NCBI GenBank assembly: GCA_905250885.1
Contig: CAJNOQ010002333.1
Coordinates: 1 to 24,898 of the forward strand
Length of the DNA: 24,898 nt
DNA from: Didymodactylos carnosus
Lineage: Eukaryota > Rotifera > Eurotatoria > Philodinida > Philodinidae
Direction: 5' to 3'
This document shows, piece after piece, positions 1 through 9,433 of this stretch (its first letter is position 1; every line of letters starts with the position of its first letter). The position numbers and the translations under genes were made by a program. Under the pieces are notes generated by a model. That model was not told the DNA's origin and ran no database searches. It saw only the letters and a list, made by a program, of their open reading frames with translations.

Positions 1-752
1 TTGGTGTAAAAGCCATAATTCAATGAAAATAAGTTGTGGAGCACTGCAGAAGGTTTCATTTTGAAGAGAAATCTTTGCTCTATCTTACAGAATGATGGAA
101 AAAGTGTTTGCATAGGGTTTTTATTAATTAGGGTTTTCGAAGATCCTGAATTTCTGAGAAACCTTTTTTCTAAGCAAGTTAAAATTAAATTTTTTGAATA
201 ATACATATATATACACATCGAAGTCAGCGCTGTACGAACCTATCCTCAGATTTATTGTATCTACTCGGGCTCACGAGAAAGAATAAAAACAAGTTTGTTT
301 CTAAACTTTTTTTCGCTTCTTTATGTCTTATTCAAGAAAGATAAAACTAAAGTTTTGAGTCCGAAATATCGAGTTTTCCATGCACTGTGGGAAAATGCCT
401 GTAACTTGTTAACAGAAGGTCATGCAGAGTTGTGCCATGTCTCATTACGCCCAGAGACGTTTGCTCAACAGATCTACACATTTAGAAAATAGTTTAAATG
501 CATAAAAATCATGAAAAAAACTGGATTTTGAATTTTTTTTTTCTGCAATTTCCAGAAAATTTCCTCTAAAATCACGAAAATTTATTTCAGAAGAAGAAAG
601 AGACACAGATTCTGAAAGTAAACACTTTGACTTAGTGAGATTAAATAACGATCTAAGAAGACAGACAGTCACACATTTTTTATTTTAGTTTTCAAAAGAA
701 GATGCTGAAACCATAAAAAAAATTAACTAAAAACAGTAAATTCTCTTAAAAA
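1..752. other. Non-coding, no feature recognised
   Basis: AT-rich sequence downstream of the F-box/LRR gene. The two open frames here (around 295-492 plus and 445-672 minus) show no family resemblance, and their composition is that of the surrounding non-coding DNA. I see no RNA gene or clear transposon end. Confidence 0.6.
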
Positions 753-2900
753 TTAATTAAATCTCAATTCATTATAATAATGTAATAGACTAACATTACT
801 TGTTCGATACATTGTTGTTGTTCTCACAACGGTATTTCTCTCTGCACGTTCAAAGTTTGCTTTAACAACTTCATAATAGGCACCATCCGATAAAACTAAT
901 GATTGTAAATAAGTACAACGAGTTCTAGAATAAAATAATAAAAATGAAATAGATAAAAAATGATTTAAATATACATATAAACTATACCGAAGATGATCAA
1001 TAAATTTACTACTATAATCACTATATCGAACCGTATCCGGATCCCATTGAATTTCTAAACGTTCTAATTTTGAACAATATTGTGCACAAGCATCCAAAAT
1101 TTGATCAACATGTACTTTAGTTGTAATTTTTTTAAACATACCATACGGTGAACCCATGATCATAATTCTAAAATATAAACAAAGAAAATAATATATATAT
1201 ATATATAATGAGAAGAAAATGAATTTTAATTTATTCACTACTTGATATTTTTTAATGATTTTATTATATTTCTCCAAAATTCTTCTGTTACATTAGCAGC
1301 ACCAGCATAAGCAATGCCTTGAAGATGTCGACCATGTTTTGTTAAAAATGTAAAAACAATTTCATAATCAAGATTAACCGTATTACTCAAATCAATTGCA
1401 CGACATGTAGATAATTTTCCATGATGAATTAATATTTCAAGTACCTTAAATAAATTTATTAGAGTAATTCAAATAAAATTTATCTATTTCAAAATAGAAA
1501 GAAAAAAAAAAAAGACAAAATTAAAACAAACTTTGTCTGTAAAACCATCACAATTGGGTACTGCTAAATAATTTAATTTAGGCATTCGAAAAAATATGTC
1601 TAATAGACATTCTTCAGTTAATTCTGTTGATGATATATCAAGCTCACTTAAATATGATGATTCCCATGCCACAGAACACATTGGACTATCTTCAATACCT
1701 ACAAAAGAAGAAGAAGAAGAAGAAAAAAAACCATACAACACTCTGATTACGATTATGATTCATCTAATAAACATATGATAATGACCTGTATTTTGTAATA
1801 GTAAACATTTCAATTTTCGACATCGTTGAATTACATTCACAAATGATGTACCTTTAATTCGAGTACAAAAATTCAAAGCTAAACATTCAAGATGAATACA
1901 GCCAGATGCAATTGCTTCAATATGATAATCGTCAATGAAATAAATGCCATATAAATTAATCACCTTTAAATAGAATATTTTTCTATTTTTTAAAATAAAA
2001 ATTGTATAAATATTGAAAGACTTACACGTAAATTAGGTGTATGTAATTTTATTTTACTAATATTAATAGTTTCATAAATTTCTTCTTCAGGATCTGTTGA
2101 TTTTTCAATTGTTCCTAAATTTAATAGATAAAAGATAAAAATAACTTATAAATTCAAAATTTTTTCTTCATGTCTTACCAATAATATGTAATGTTTCTAA
2201 TGATGATAAAAATGAATATATTTTTCTCATAAAACCTTCTAGAAAAATAACATCGGATAAACAAATACATAACATTTTTAAATTACATGGAAATATATTT
2301 AATTCATTAAAATCATGTAATTGCATAGCCGTAGAAAAATCTAATGTTAAACGATTTAAATTTGGACATTTATTTGCTAATTCATGTAAAATATCAATTG
2401 TTATTAATTCAATAGGTAAATCAATATATTGTAAAGCAAGAGAAAATCTTTTACTAATCATTGTTATAAATTTGTTCACATTTGATATATGAAGTCCATT
2501 ATATTCTGGTCGAAGATAAACTCTTTTCCATAATCGACTATTTTGTGATAAAGAACGCCATTGACGACAAACAAGTGAACATCGTAGTAATTCTTGAAGA
2601 GTTAAATAAGAAAATATTGTTAAGAGATTTTTCTCAGGTAATAAACTAATATTATACTAAAATATAAAAGAGATAAAATTTTTTATGTTCAAAAAGAGAA
2701 GAAAATGTGTATACATTTATTATACTTACTTTTTTAATTTGATGATGTTGTGTAAAATGATCAGTACTTTCACCATCGTATGTTGTTAAATCACCATCAT
2801 CATCATTATTATAATCGATTGGTTTATTATCCCATGCTCCTGATGCTAAAATACTTAATTTAGAGGCTGTACGAGGATGCATATTAAACGGCGACAACAT
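753..2900 (-). CDS. F-box/leucine-rich-repeat protein (FBXL-type), 8 exons, 545 aa
   Basis: Probable substrate-recognition subunit of an SCF (Skp1-Cullin-F-box) ubiquitin ligase. Exons on the minus strand: 2900-2730, 2656-2179, 2114-2026, 1963-1786, 1698-1532, 1444-1242, 1167-988 and 924-753. All junctions are GT-AG, phases agree throughout, and the sum is 546 codons including TAA. The start is the first in-frame ATG (2900). Residues 1-57 are a low-complexity leader with an Asp-rich stretch. The F-box is about residues 61-105 (SLLPEKNLLTIFSYLT, then LVCRQWRSLSQNSRLWKRVYL). LRR-like segments follow (NKCPNLNRLTLDF, CIHLECLALNFC, RCRKLKCLLLQN, MPKLNYLAVPNCDGF). The C-terminal part (YCSKLERLEIQWDP, YLQSLVLSDGAYYEVVKANF, then VVRTTTMYRTSNVSLL) looks conserved and resembles the end of FipoQ-type F-box/LRR proteins, but I cannot confirm that from memory. 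F-box/LRR class is secure; the exact orthologue and substrate are unknown. Confidence 0.85.
1189..1207. repeat. (TA)n microsatellite in an intron of the F-box gene
   Basis: About nine TA units lie inside the 74-nt intron between exons 6 and 7. The intron of exons 4/5 has a short GAA-rich run (about 1705-1721), which on the gene strand is the CTT-rich pyrimidine tract before the 3' splice site. Confidence 0.8.
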
Positions 2901-4968
2901 TACAAATTTTTTTTTTGACAAAAACAATCTGTTTATGGTTGGTTTCAGTCAAGTTGCTAAATAATACAAAATGCATCTATTCTTTCATGTCATGATACAT
3001 TATCGCGCTTTAACAGATATCGAGAGAAGGAAAAAAGAAATGATTAGTTTTCCACTTTTGTTTTTACATCTGAATAAATAGTGTATATACAAACGTTATC
3101 TATTATTAAACGTATGTGTAAGTGTATCGATGTCAAGATTATGTTGAAAGACTACAGATATACATACACACATAATCAATGGATTTCAATAATATCATTT
3201 GTGTCATCGATTCTATGATCTTAATAATACGAAATAAAGATTAAATGAATGTAAATACAAGGACTTTTGTGTATAATTAAATTTAAAAATTACCGAAAAA
3301 TGTCGACATTAAGAAGAGAACTCTAGACTACCAATGGGGTTTTCTCGACAAGTGAAGAAAACAATTGTCGATTATTTAAAGCAAAATCGAGAGACTATTT
3401 AGTAAACTTAAAATAGTATTAGACTGATGAGCAGCTACTGAGTCTAGACTTTTTTCGGCAAATCTCTCATATTTGCTGTTTGTTACAAATAATACACCCA
3501 ACGTTAATTTTCAATAATTTTGTGTACAACGACGATGAAAATCGTTTTTTTTTCATTCAATAAGAAATATGCGCTTGTAAATAGACTAGAGTTTTGAATT
3601 TTTTCTATTAGTGTACAGCAGGATTATTTTCCATTACTTTTACTGTTGCACGTTTCAACATTTTGTTCTTTTATCATGGCTGAATACAGCATTGAATTCT
3701 TCGTCTTCTTTCGAATGATGTATTGGAAAAAGTTGACAAAAAAAAAGAGCAAAATAGTTTTTCTTCATGATACAAAAAAAATATAGTAGAAAACATTGAA
3801 CTATACATTTTTGATCAGCTGTACTAATAACGATATGTACAAAAAGAGTCAATTTTGATCCCGCAACAACATAAAATAATATCAGTTGTTTTGCTATTAG
3901 CATGAATTTATATTGGGATTTCTATTACTAAACTTACATTTGAGATTTTAAAAGCGAGAAAGGTGGTTGAAAGTTTTTGATGGATTTTCCATATTTACCA
4001 AAATTTTTTATCAAAATGATTATGAGAAATTTTTCCCAATACGACATCCCAATTAGAAATTTAATGGCTCATTCAGCCACGGTAAAAGAAGTTTCAAAAT
4101 ACTTAATTGTGTAGCACTAAAAATGAGTGAAAACCATGAAATTGATCTGTAGAAAAAGTTTTAGAATTGAAATTTCGTTCTTGCTCTAGCTCTTCTTGGG
4201 AAAAATGTGTTTTGATCACCAGATTTATTCATTGCGAAATGATCATCAAAAAATAAGACTTAATTAGCAGACAAAGAGCAAAAAGAATTTAAAGAAATAT
4301 ACAACAAGACATATGAACAGAACAGAAGTTTAATTTAATTTTTTTTAATTCCTTTGATCTTTGATCATAACGGTTTTGTTCGCTACAAGTTTATCTCCTG
4401 ATATGGAGTTGCATGCTTACAAATTAGATTTGTATCTGGTTAATGGGCATTATTTGACGATTTTATGGTATGGCAGACATCATGTTGGTTAGTGTCACCG
4501 TTTACATCGTCTACGTGTCCAATTATCGTTGTGAACCCTTGGAAAAGAAAAAAGTACAGGTCATCCGAAAAAAGTTCGTGCAGCCTTGTTGCGAAAAAGG
4601 GTTTTTTTCTGTTCCGTTTATATTTCTTGTTGTATATTTTCTTTATATTCTTTTTTTTGTCTGTCTATTAATTAATTTGATGATAAAAATTATTGATACC
4701 CCTCCTTTCTTCTAGATAAAATATCGTCATCAACAACAACTAATTTATTCAAGTTTTAGTATGTATTAAGGACGCCCTCACACAAATCTTCTTTTCTACA
4801 CTGTGCAAACGATTTAGCCGGAACTTACAGAGGTCAAAAGTTATGATGAGAGTAGTCTATGGTGAAAATTAGAGCTCAAAATGTAGCAAGGAATAAAATG
4901 AGACTGTTACCAAAATGCTTAAGGCTGTATATCCGCCTACATACAAAGTTCACCATGAGTTTAAACTA
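2901..4968. other. Intergenic region upstream of the F-box gene
   Basis: No gene recognised. The first few hundred bases should contain the promoter of the minus-strand F-box gene, but no distinct TATA or initiator can be fixed. The overlapping plus frames at 4465-4715 encode a hydrophobic stretch with no family resemblance and are probably chance. A 12-bp perfect palindrome centred on GTCGAC (3299-3310) is short enough to be random. Confidence 0.5.
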
Positions 4969-5651
4969 CCCTGGGCGAAGAATCTTGAAATATGATCTTG
5001 TCATATTAGAAGACATCACAAGATCTTACAAAGTCATATGAAATTTTATAAGATTTCATAAGAAACTTGGCTCTAGAATTTTATAAGATTTCACAAGATG
5101 TTTCTTTGAAAAACATTCCGTAAAATGATCGCCCAACAAGTGACAAGATTGTGAAAGATTTCATAAGATCAGATAAGAATTCATCAGATCTTACAAGATT
5201 ATGTCTCTGGTTCTGTCCTACAAATTCCCTCTAGGCCCTCTTTAAATAAAATATTTTTCCTTTTATAATATTTCGACCATAGGAAGGATTCTGATGTCCT
5301 TAGGTCTAACCACATTTCTTATAGCCATGTACTTTATTTGTGCTCAGCTGATGTGTAAAGTTGAAGGAAGCAAAATATTTTAAGCTTTGTCATAAGAACT
5401 ATGTTATATATATACTATATACCGAAGCAAAATTTCTGTGGTAAGAAGGAATCATCACTTCTTGTAATATCTTGTAACAAGAAATTGTATGATCTTGTGA
5501 TAAGAACTGAATATGAGCAAATCCTCTTATTGACACGATCTTATAAGATCTTACAAGGTCTTGCCAAATGATCTTGTAGCAAGATTGCATAAGAAATTAT
5601 CAGATCTTATCAGATTTTGTAAGACTTTTTCACTTTGGTAGTCACCTGGGG
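4969..5651. repeat. TA-flanked, palindrome-rich repetitive element (MITE-like), AAGATC-repeat family
   Basis: A 683-bp block is built from many degenerate copies of short words such as TTACAAGATC, CATAAGATT and AGATCTTATAAGATC in both orientations, densest at 4985-5215 and 5460-5635. Its edges are weak inverted ends (CCCTGGGCGA on the left; reverse complement CCCCAGGTGA on the right), each next to a TA dinucleotide (4967-4968 and 5652-5653), as expected for an insertion into TA. It contains no transposase frame. The boundaries are inference from these ends; the internal repetition is directly visible. Confidence 0.5.
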
Positions 5652-6436
5652 TAATTGCCAGTGCCAACAATTATCTTAATCTTTTGCTGATACCTGAGTT
5701 ATTTATAACCAGAGAAAAACAATTTTTATACAGATAGATAGAGCTGACTTTTGTCTGTCGATTGATGTAGAAATTACTGATGGATTTGAAACCATTTGTT
5801 ATAACTAGTTATAGCTCTCAGTTTTTGAGACCAAACTGGTTAAGTGAAAAACGGTTATAACTCTCAACTCCTTTCAAAAAATAGTTTCTAACCCATCAAT
5901 GTCATTAAGATTAATTAGCTCTAATCAATTTCGCTTGCTGTTAAATGACCGGAATAACCCCAAAGCACACGTATATAAAAAAGTGACTATGTTCTTCCAT
6001 TTCGCTAAATTCTAATTAACTAATTAGAAATATTTGCGACTGAACTGTAATTACATAGGTAGATAGAGCTTGCCATTCTGCGTATAACGATGTCAGTTTT
6101 AACTGAAAAGATAAAAGTTTACGATTGAAAATAAAAGTTAATTTTGGATTAGGCAAATCGAATTTCGGCGGCAACCGTTCACTGACCGCAATTAATCTAA
6201 ATGGGGTAATTTCGGTCGATGAACGATTCACTGTTCTCGTCCTTGAAAACATTTAAAGCCTATCACAAATCCACAACTTATGACAATCCTTGGGACCTTA
6301 GTCCCCTTTCCCTGCTGAAGTCCGCGAAAAAACGTGAAATTCCTGATGAGTCCGCGAAATAATGTGAAATTTTTCTAGGGGTCACTGCACGAGAGCTACA
6401 ACGTACGTTGCATCCAAGGTGTGACCGATTTCGTTC
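5652..6436. other. Non-coding with minor repeats
   Basis: No gene recognised. Two copies of a 20-nt word beginning TCCGCGAAA occur 30 bp apart (6321-6340 and 6351-6370, two differences). Imperfect inverted segments lie around 5778-5795 and 5885-5905. The minus frame at 6016-6252 shows no family signature. Confidence 0.5.
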
Positions 6437-6630
6437 AAACTTTTAGGGTATGAAGATCAAACACGTTTAGAAATAACCTGGAAGTTTCAGCTCAAACGGT
6501 TATTTCGTTCAAGACATATAAGCATTTTTCTAATAGGTATCGCTCGTTATAGAGAGGTGATTTTTGCTCTACATGCCAAAATAAACTTTACTTTTCCTCA
6601 GCCAGTATGAGAGATAAAGTCGAGATTCTT
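6437..6630 (+). repeat. Left arm of a 194-bp near-perfect inverted repeat
   Basis: Pairs with 8056-8249. The arms match over 194 bp with one visible difference (GGGTATG here, GGCTATG in the reverse complement of the other arm). Identity stops abruptly at both ends: beyond position 6630 and before 6437 the flanks are unrelated to the partner arm's flanks. No target-site duplication is evident directly outside the arms. Confidence 0.9.
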
Positions 6631-8055
6631 TTACCATATATACTACGAAATGAGATCTATCTGATGATTACGTCAAAAAAAATTTATCGCATAGCGACTG
6701 CTTGTGGTAAGCATTTTGCTGCAAAATCACTAAGAAAATTTAAAAGTGAGTTTTCTTCCAGTCAGTGGAATGAATCTTTTTAGAACTGGTTCCAGTTAAG
6801 CCACCCTCCGTTAGAAATATATAATGTTTTATGAAAAGTTCAAATTCAGTTAAACACATCACCGGATAGCCCATAGCATCTAGTATCAGGATCCAATGTT
6901 ATTTGGTTCTCATCGAAGGCATATGGAGGTTTTTAAAAAAAGTTTCTAAAAACTTTGGAAAGCTGACTTGTTTTAAACATTCTACTCTTTCCGATAAAAA
7001 AACAAATTCAAAAATACTTTCAATAACATCAGAACATAGAGCAAAGATTTCTGATCAAAATGAGATACCTCTTAGTACTGACTAATGTTCTAATCAAGAA
7101 TTATGAGAGTTTTGTTGGAAGCACTAAAACATGCATCACATACTGGTGCATAGTGGGGAATTCTCTCTAGGCACGTAGACATTAGGTTTTAAACAAGTTC
7201 ACGAAACTCAAAACACCCATTTTATTGGCTTTCTAATGTGCTCTTTCCAATGGAACACTTTTCAGAGCTCGAAAATCCATCAAACCGATTTTTTCTAGAA
7301 TCCCTGGGTTTCCAGAGACCAAAACCGTTTAAAAAATGCATATTTTCTGGAGGAAATAATTGTTCAGGGATTTTCGAGTATCTTGATTTCAAATCTAATA
7401 ACAGAAAATGCTTTCAGAACGTTCCAGAAGGTTTTCCAGAGTGGTGAGTTTCTGCAAAACCCTTTTGTTCGGAAAATACAAGATAACTCCTTTTATGGGT
7501 TGTTTCTCATGCCGATTTCAATAAGACTGATTAAAAACCCATCACTATTCTGCTTAGGGCCCGCCACCACCCCTTGGCTCTTTTTTTTATTTTGTCCCTA
7601 AGCTGTGCTGCACATTCTAGAGCGTCAATTCGTTTCAGCGTTTTTTTACGAGTGTTGTTCACATAATTTTTCCCTATGTTTAACGTCATTGTGACCGGTA
7701 GTGCACGAAAAACGCTCTGAAACATTGGTTTTTTAGAGCGTTTTTAGAGCACCGCGATCAGCATCACGACGGCACCAAGATTTTCGAGCTAAAGTTTGGA
7801 AATACGTCATCTGACTAACCGTGACACTTAGAAAAAAACCTCCAACGGTAAAAAGGTAGCGCATTTGCTGAGCTATATGATCTGCTATTTGAATCTTGCA
7901 AAAGTACATTTTTGTTTTCTTGCCGAATGTCCACGTTGTTCTTCACGGTGTGGCGCCACCATATGTCGAAAACGATTTTCAACTTAAGACCAATCTGAGC
8001 TCTCCACAACGTTTCATTACTGAGAAATCTTGCAGCTACGAATAGCCTCATTTTG
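6631..8055. other. Spacer between the inverted-repeat arms, no gene
   Basis: The 1,425-bp interior has no frame with a recognisable domain. It contains smaller imperfect inverted segments: GCTTAGGG at 7552-7559 against CCCTAAGC at 7596-7603, and a pair around 7631-7654 and 7700-7722 with the shared words GTTTCAG and GCGTTTTT. These look like debris of other short elements. No transposase or reverse transcriptase motif was seen. Confidence 0.5.
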
Positions 8056-8249
8056 AAGAATCTCGACTTTATCTCTCATACTGGCTGAGGAAAAGTAAAG
8101 TTTATTTTGGCATGTAGAGCAAAAATCACCTCTCTATAACGAGCGATACCTATTAGAAAAATGCTTATATGTCTTGAACGAAATAACCGTTTGAGCTGAA
8201 ACTTCCAGGTTATTTCTAAACGTGTTTGATCTTCATAGCCTAAAAGTTT
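8056..8249 (-). repeat. Right arm of the 194-bp inverted repeat
   Basis: Reverse complement of 6437-6630 with one difference. Both arms contain the same open stretch of about 57 codons ending in a stop, as expected from near identity; it has no recognised domain and need not be coding. Confidence 0.9.
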
Positions 8250-9122
8250 TCCCCCTTTTTTTCTTTTTTTTTCCAGAGGGAGTGGGGCTAGAAATAGGTT
8301 TACGGGAATGTTACTCACCTGAATTTTTGTCGAATACTATTCTGAAGATGGGACAAAGAGCCCAGTATTGTTGTTATATTAGCTGTTGTAATAAAACTTC
8401 GTTGGGAATTTACAAGGTCAAACAAGATGTAAAAAAACGTAAAAATTATAGCTGTGAGTTTTTTGTAAAACCCACAGAAAACCGTCTAAAATCTTTGTTG
8501 AACACTTAAAAAAGTGGCCAATTTGTTCAAACTTTCAAGCTAAATCGAATAGTTTATTTTAAAATTTTATTGTGTGTTTAAGTGAAACAAAAAAAATGAA
8601 CTTTAAAGTAAAATTTACAAAGAGATCTTCCTGAAATCTTCTAAAGTCCTATCGTAAGCCTTTTTCAAGCATCGCTGGCTCCTAGATTTTGTTCAGTTTT
8701 TTGAGCTCTATCAAATGGTGTGTTTTAAAATATTCCAGCATCTTTTTGAGCCTGTGTATTTCAACTTTGAAAAAGTTGAAATTTCAAAAATTAAAATTTG
8801 ATTTAAAATTCGAATTTTGACTCTGAAAGTAGGTTCCTTTTTTTCAGAATGTAGCCCGTTCAGTTCTGAATCGAATGGTATTTTTGAGATATTTTTTAAG
8901 ACAAGGGATTTCTCTACAAAATTATTTGATCAGGTGCCGTATGTCAAAAACTACTGTTTTCTGGCTCATGTTAAAAAATTTTCGAATGATGCAAAAACGA
9001 GCATTCTTCAAAACCCTTAAGAACCAAAACGATTTGTTTTTGATCCAGCCGTTAAGGAGATAGTCTAAACTAACTTTCTAATCTAATGCACTTACCGGTA
9101 CGATGATATGGTAGTACGACAA
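8250..9122. other. Non-coding, no feature recognised
   Basis: Begins with a C/T-rich run just outside the inverted repeat. Several short plus-strand frames (8222-8509, 8817-9063) show no domain or splice structure. The wording near 9020-9060 resembles diffuse interspersed-repeat DNA, but no family can be named. Confidence 0.4.
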
Positions 9123-9153
9123 AAAAAAGTGTACATATTTCGTGCACTTTTTT
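9123..9153. other. Hairpin downstream of the nuclear receptor/GPCR-tail transcript
   Basis: A 12-bp stem (AAAAAAGTGTAC against GTGCACTTTTTT, one G-T type mismatch) encloses a 7-nt loop. It sits about 20 bp past the AATAAA at 9172-9177 in minus-strand orientation. It could be part of a 3' end or simply a chance A/T-rich palindrome. Confidence 0.45.
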
Positions 9154-9171
9154 CGGTTAATGCTTAACACA

Positions 9172-9177
9172 TTTATT
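9172..9177 (-). promoter_or_regulatory. Candidate poly(A) signal AATAAA
   Basis: On the minus strand AATAAA overlaps the stop codon of the GPCR-like frame and lies about 250 nt past the nuclear receptor stop. It is the first canonical signal I see downstream of the receptor, so the receptor mRNA may run through the GPCR-like segment as 3' UTR. Confidence 0.5.
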
Positions 9178-9433
9178 AGGATGAAACGTCTAGATTTAAT
9201 TTAAAATCAAATGAAGATTTATTTTCTGTTTTCATCTTTTTCAGTCTTGCTACGATTCGTGAAATAATATCATTCTGTACAATAGAGGTCACTGTTTTTT
9301 CGTTAGAAACGTTCCTTTTAAACTGTAGAATGGTGTATGTCTCCGGCAGGAAAAAAGTGACAGTAATTAAATTGTTGCCAAGTATGCTTACAGCTATAGA
9401 AATACAGTTAAGGTAATAAATTATAGAGATCAA
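9176..9433 (-). pseudogene. Class C GPCR (metabotropic glutamate receptor-like) last transmembrane helix and tail, fragment
   Basis: The minus frame is open from about 9484 to the TAA at 9176, and the 85-codon part from 9433 has no ATG start. It reads as one hydrophobic helix (LISIIYYLNCISIAVSILG) followed by FFLPETYTILQFKRNV and a charged, Ser-rich tail. The core resembles the end of helix 7 in mGluR-type receptors, where F-x-P-K-x-Y-I-I-L is followed within a few residues by N-V. Here the FLP, Y, IL and NV positions are kept, and the Lys after Pro is Glu. No upstream receptor exons (ligand domain, helices 1-6) are present: the sequence directly upstream is the nuclear receptor's last exon, whose end this frame overlaps. 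It is therefore probably a relic or transposed 3' exon. Alternatives are an unrelated small membrane protein or a 3'-UTR chance frame. Confidence 0.45.

Noticed and set aside
4465..4715. Two overlapping plus frames with a hydrophobic stretch, possible membrane protein
   Set aside because: T-rich low-complexity sequence creates the hydrophobicity; no splice sites, start context or family resemblance.
5000..5640. Repeated AAGATC words considered as a CRISPR-like or satellite array
   Set aside because: Unit length and spacing are irregular, both orientations are mixed and the context is a eukaryotic genome; a palindrome-rich mobile element fits better.
7531..7725. Minus frame with Lys/Arg-rich sequence inside the inverted-repeat spacer
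   Set aside because: It runs across small inverted repeats and low-complexity tracts, and no domain is seen; likely chance.
8076..8318. 80-codon frame spanning the right inverted-repeat arm
   Set aside because: The shared frame in both arms follows from their near identity; the start lies outside the arm in C/T-rich DNA and there is no recognisable domain.
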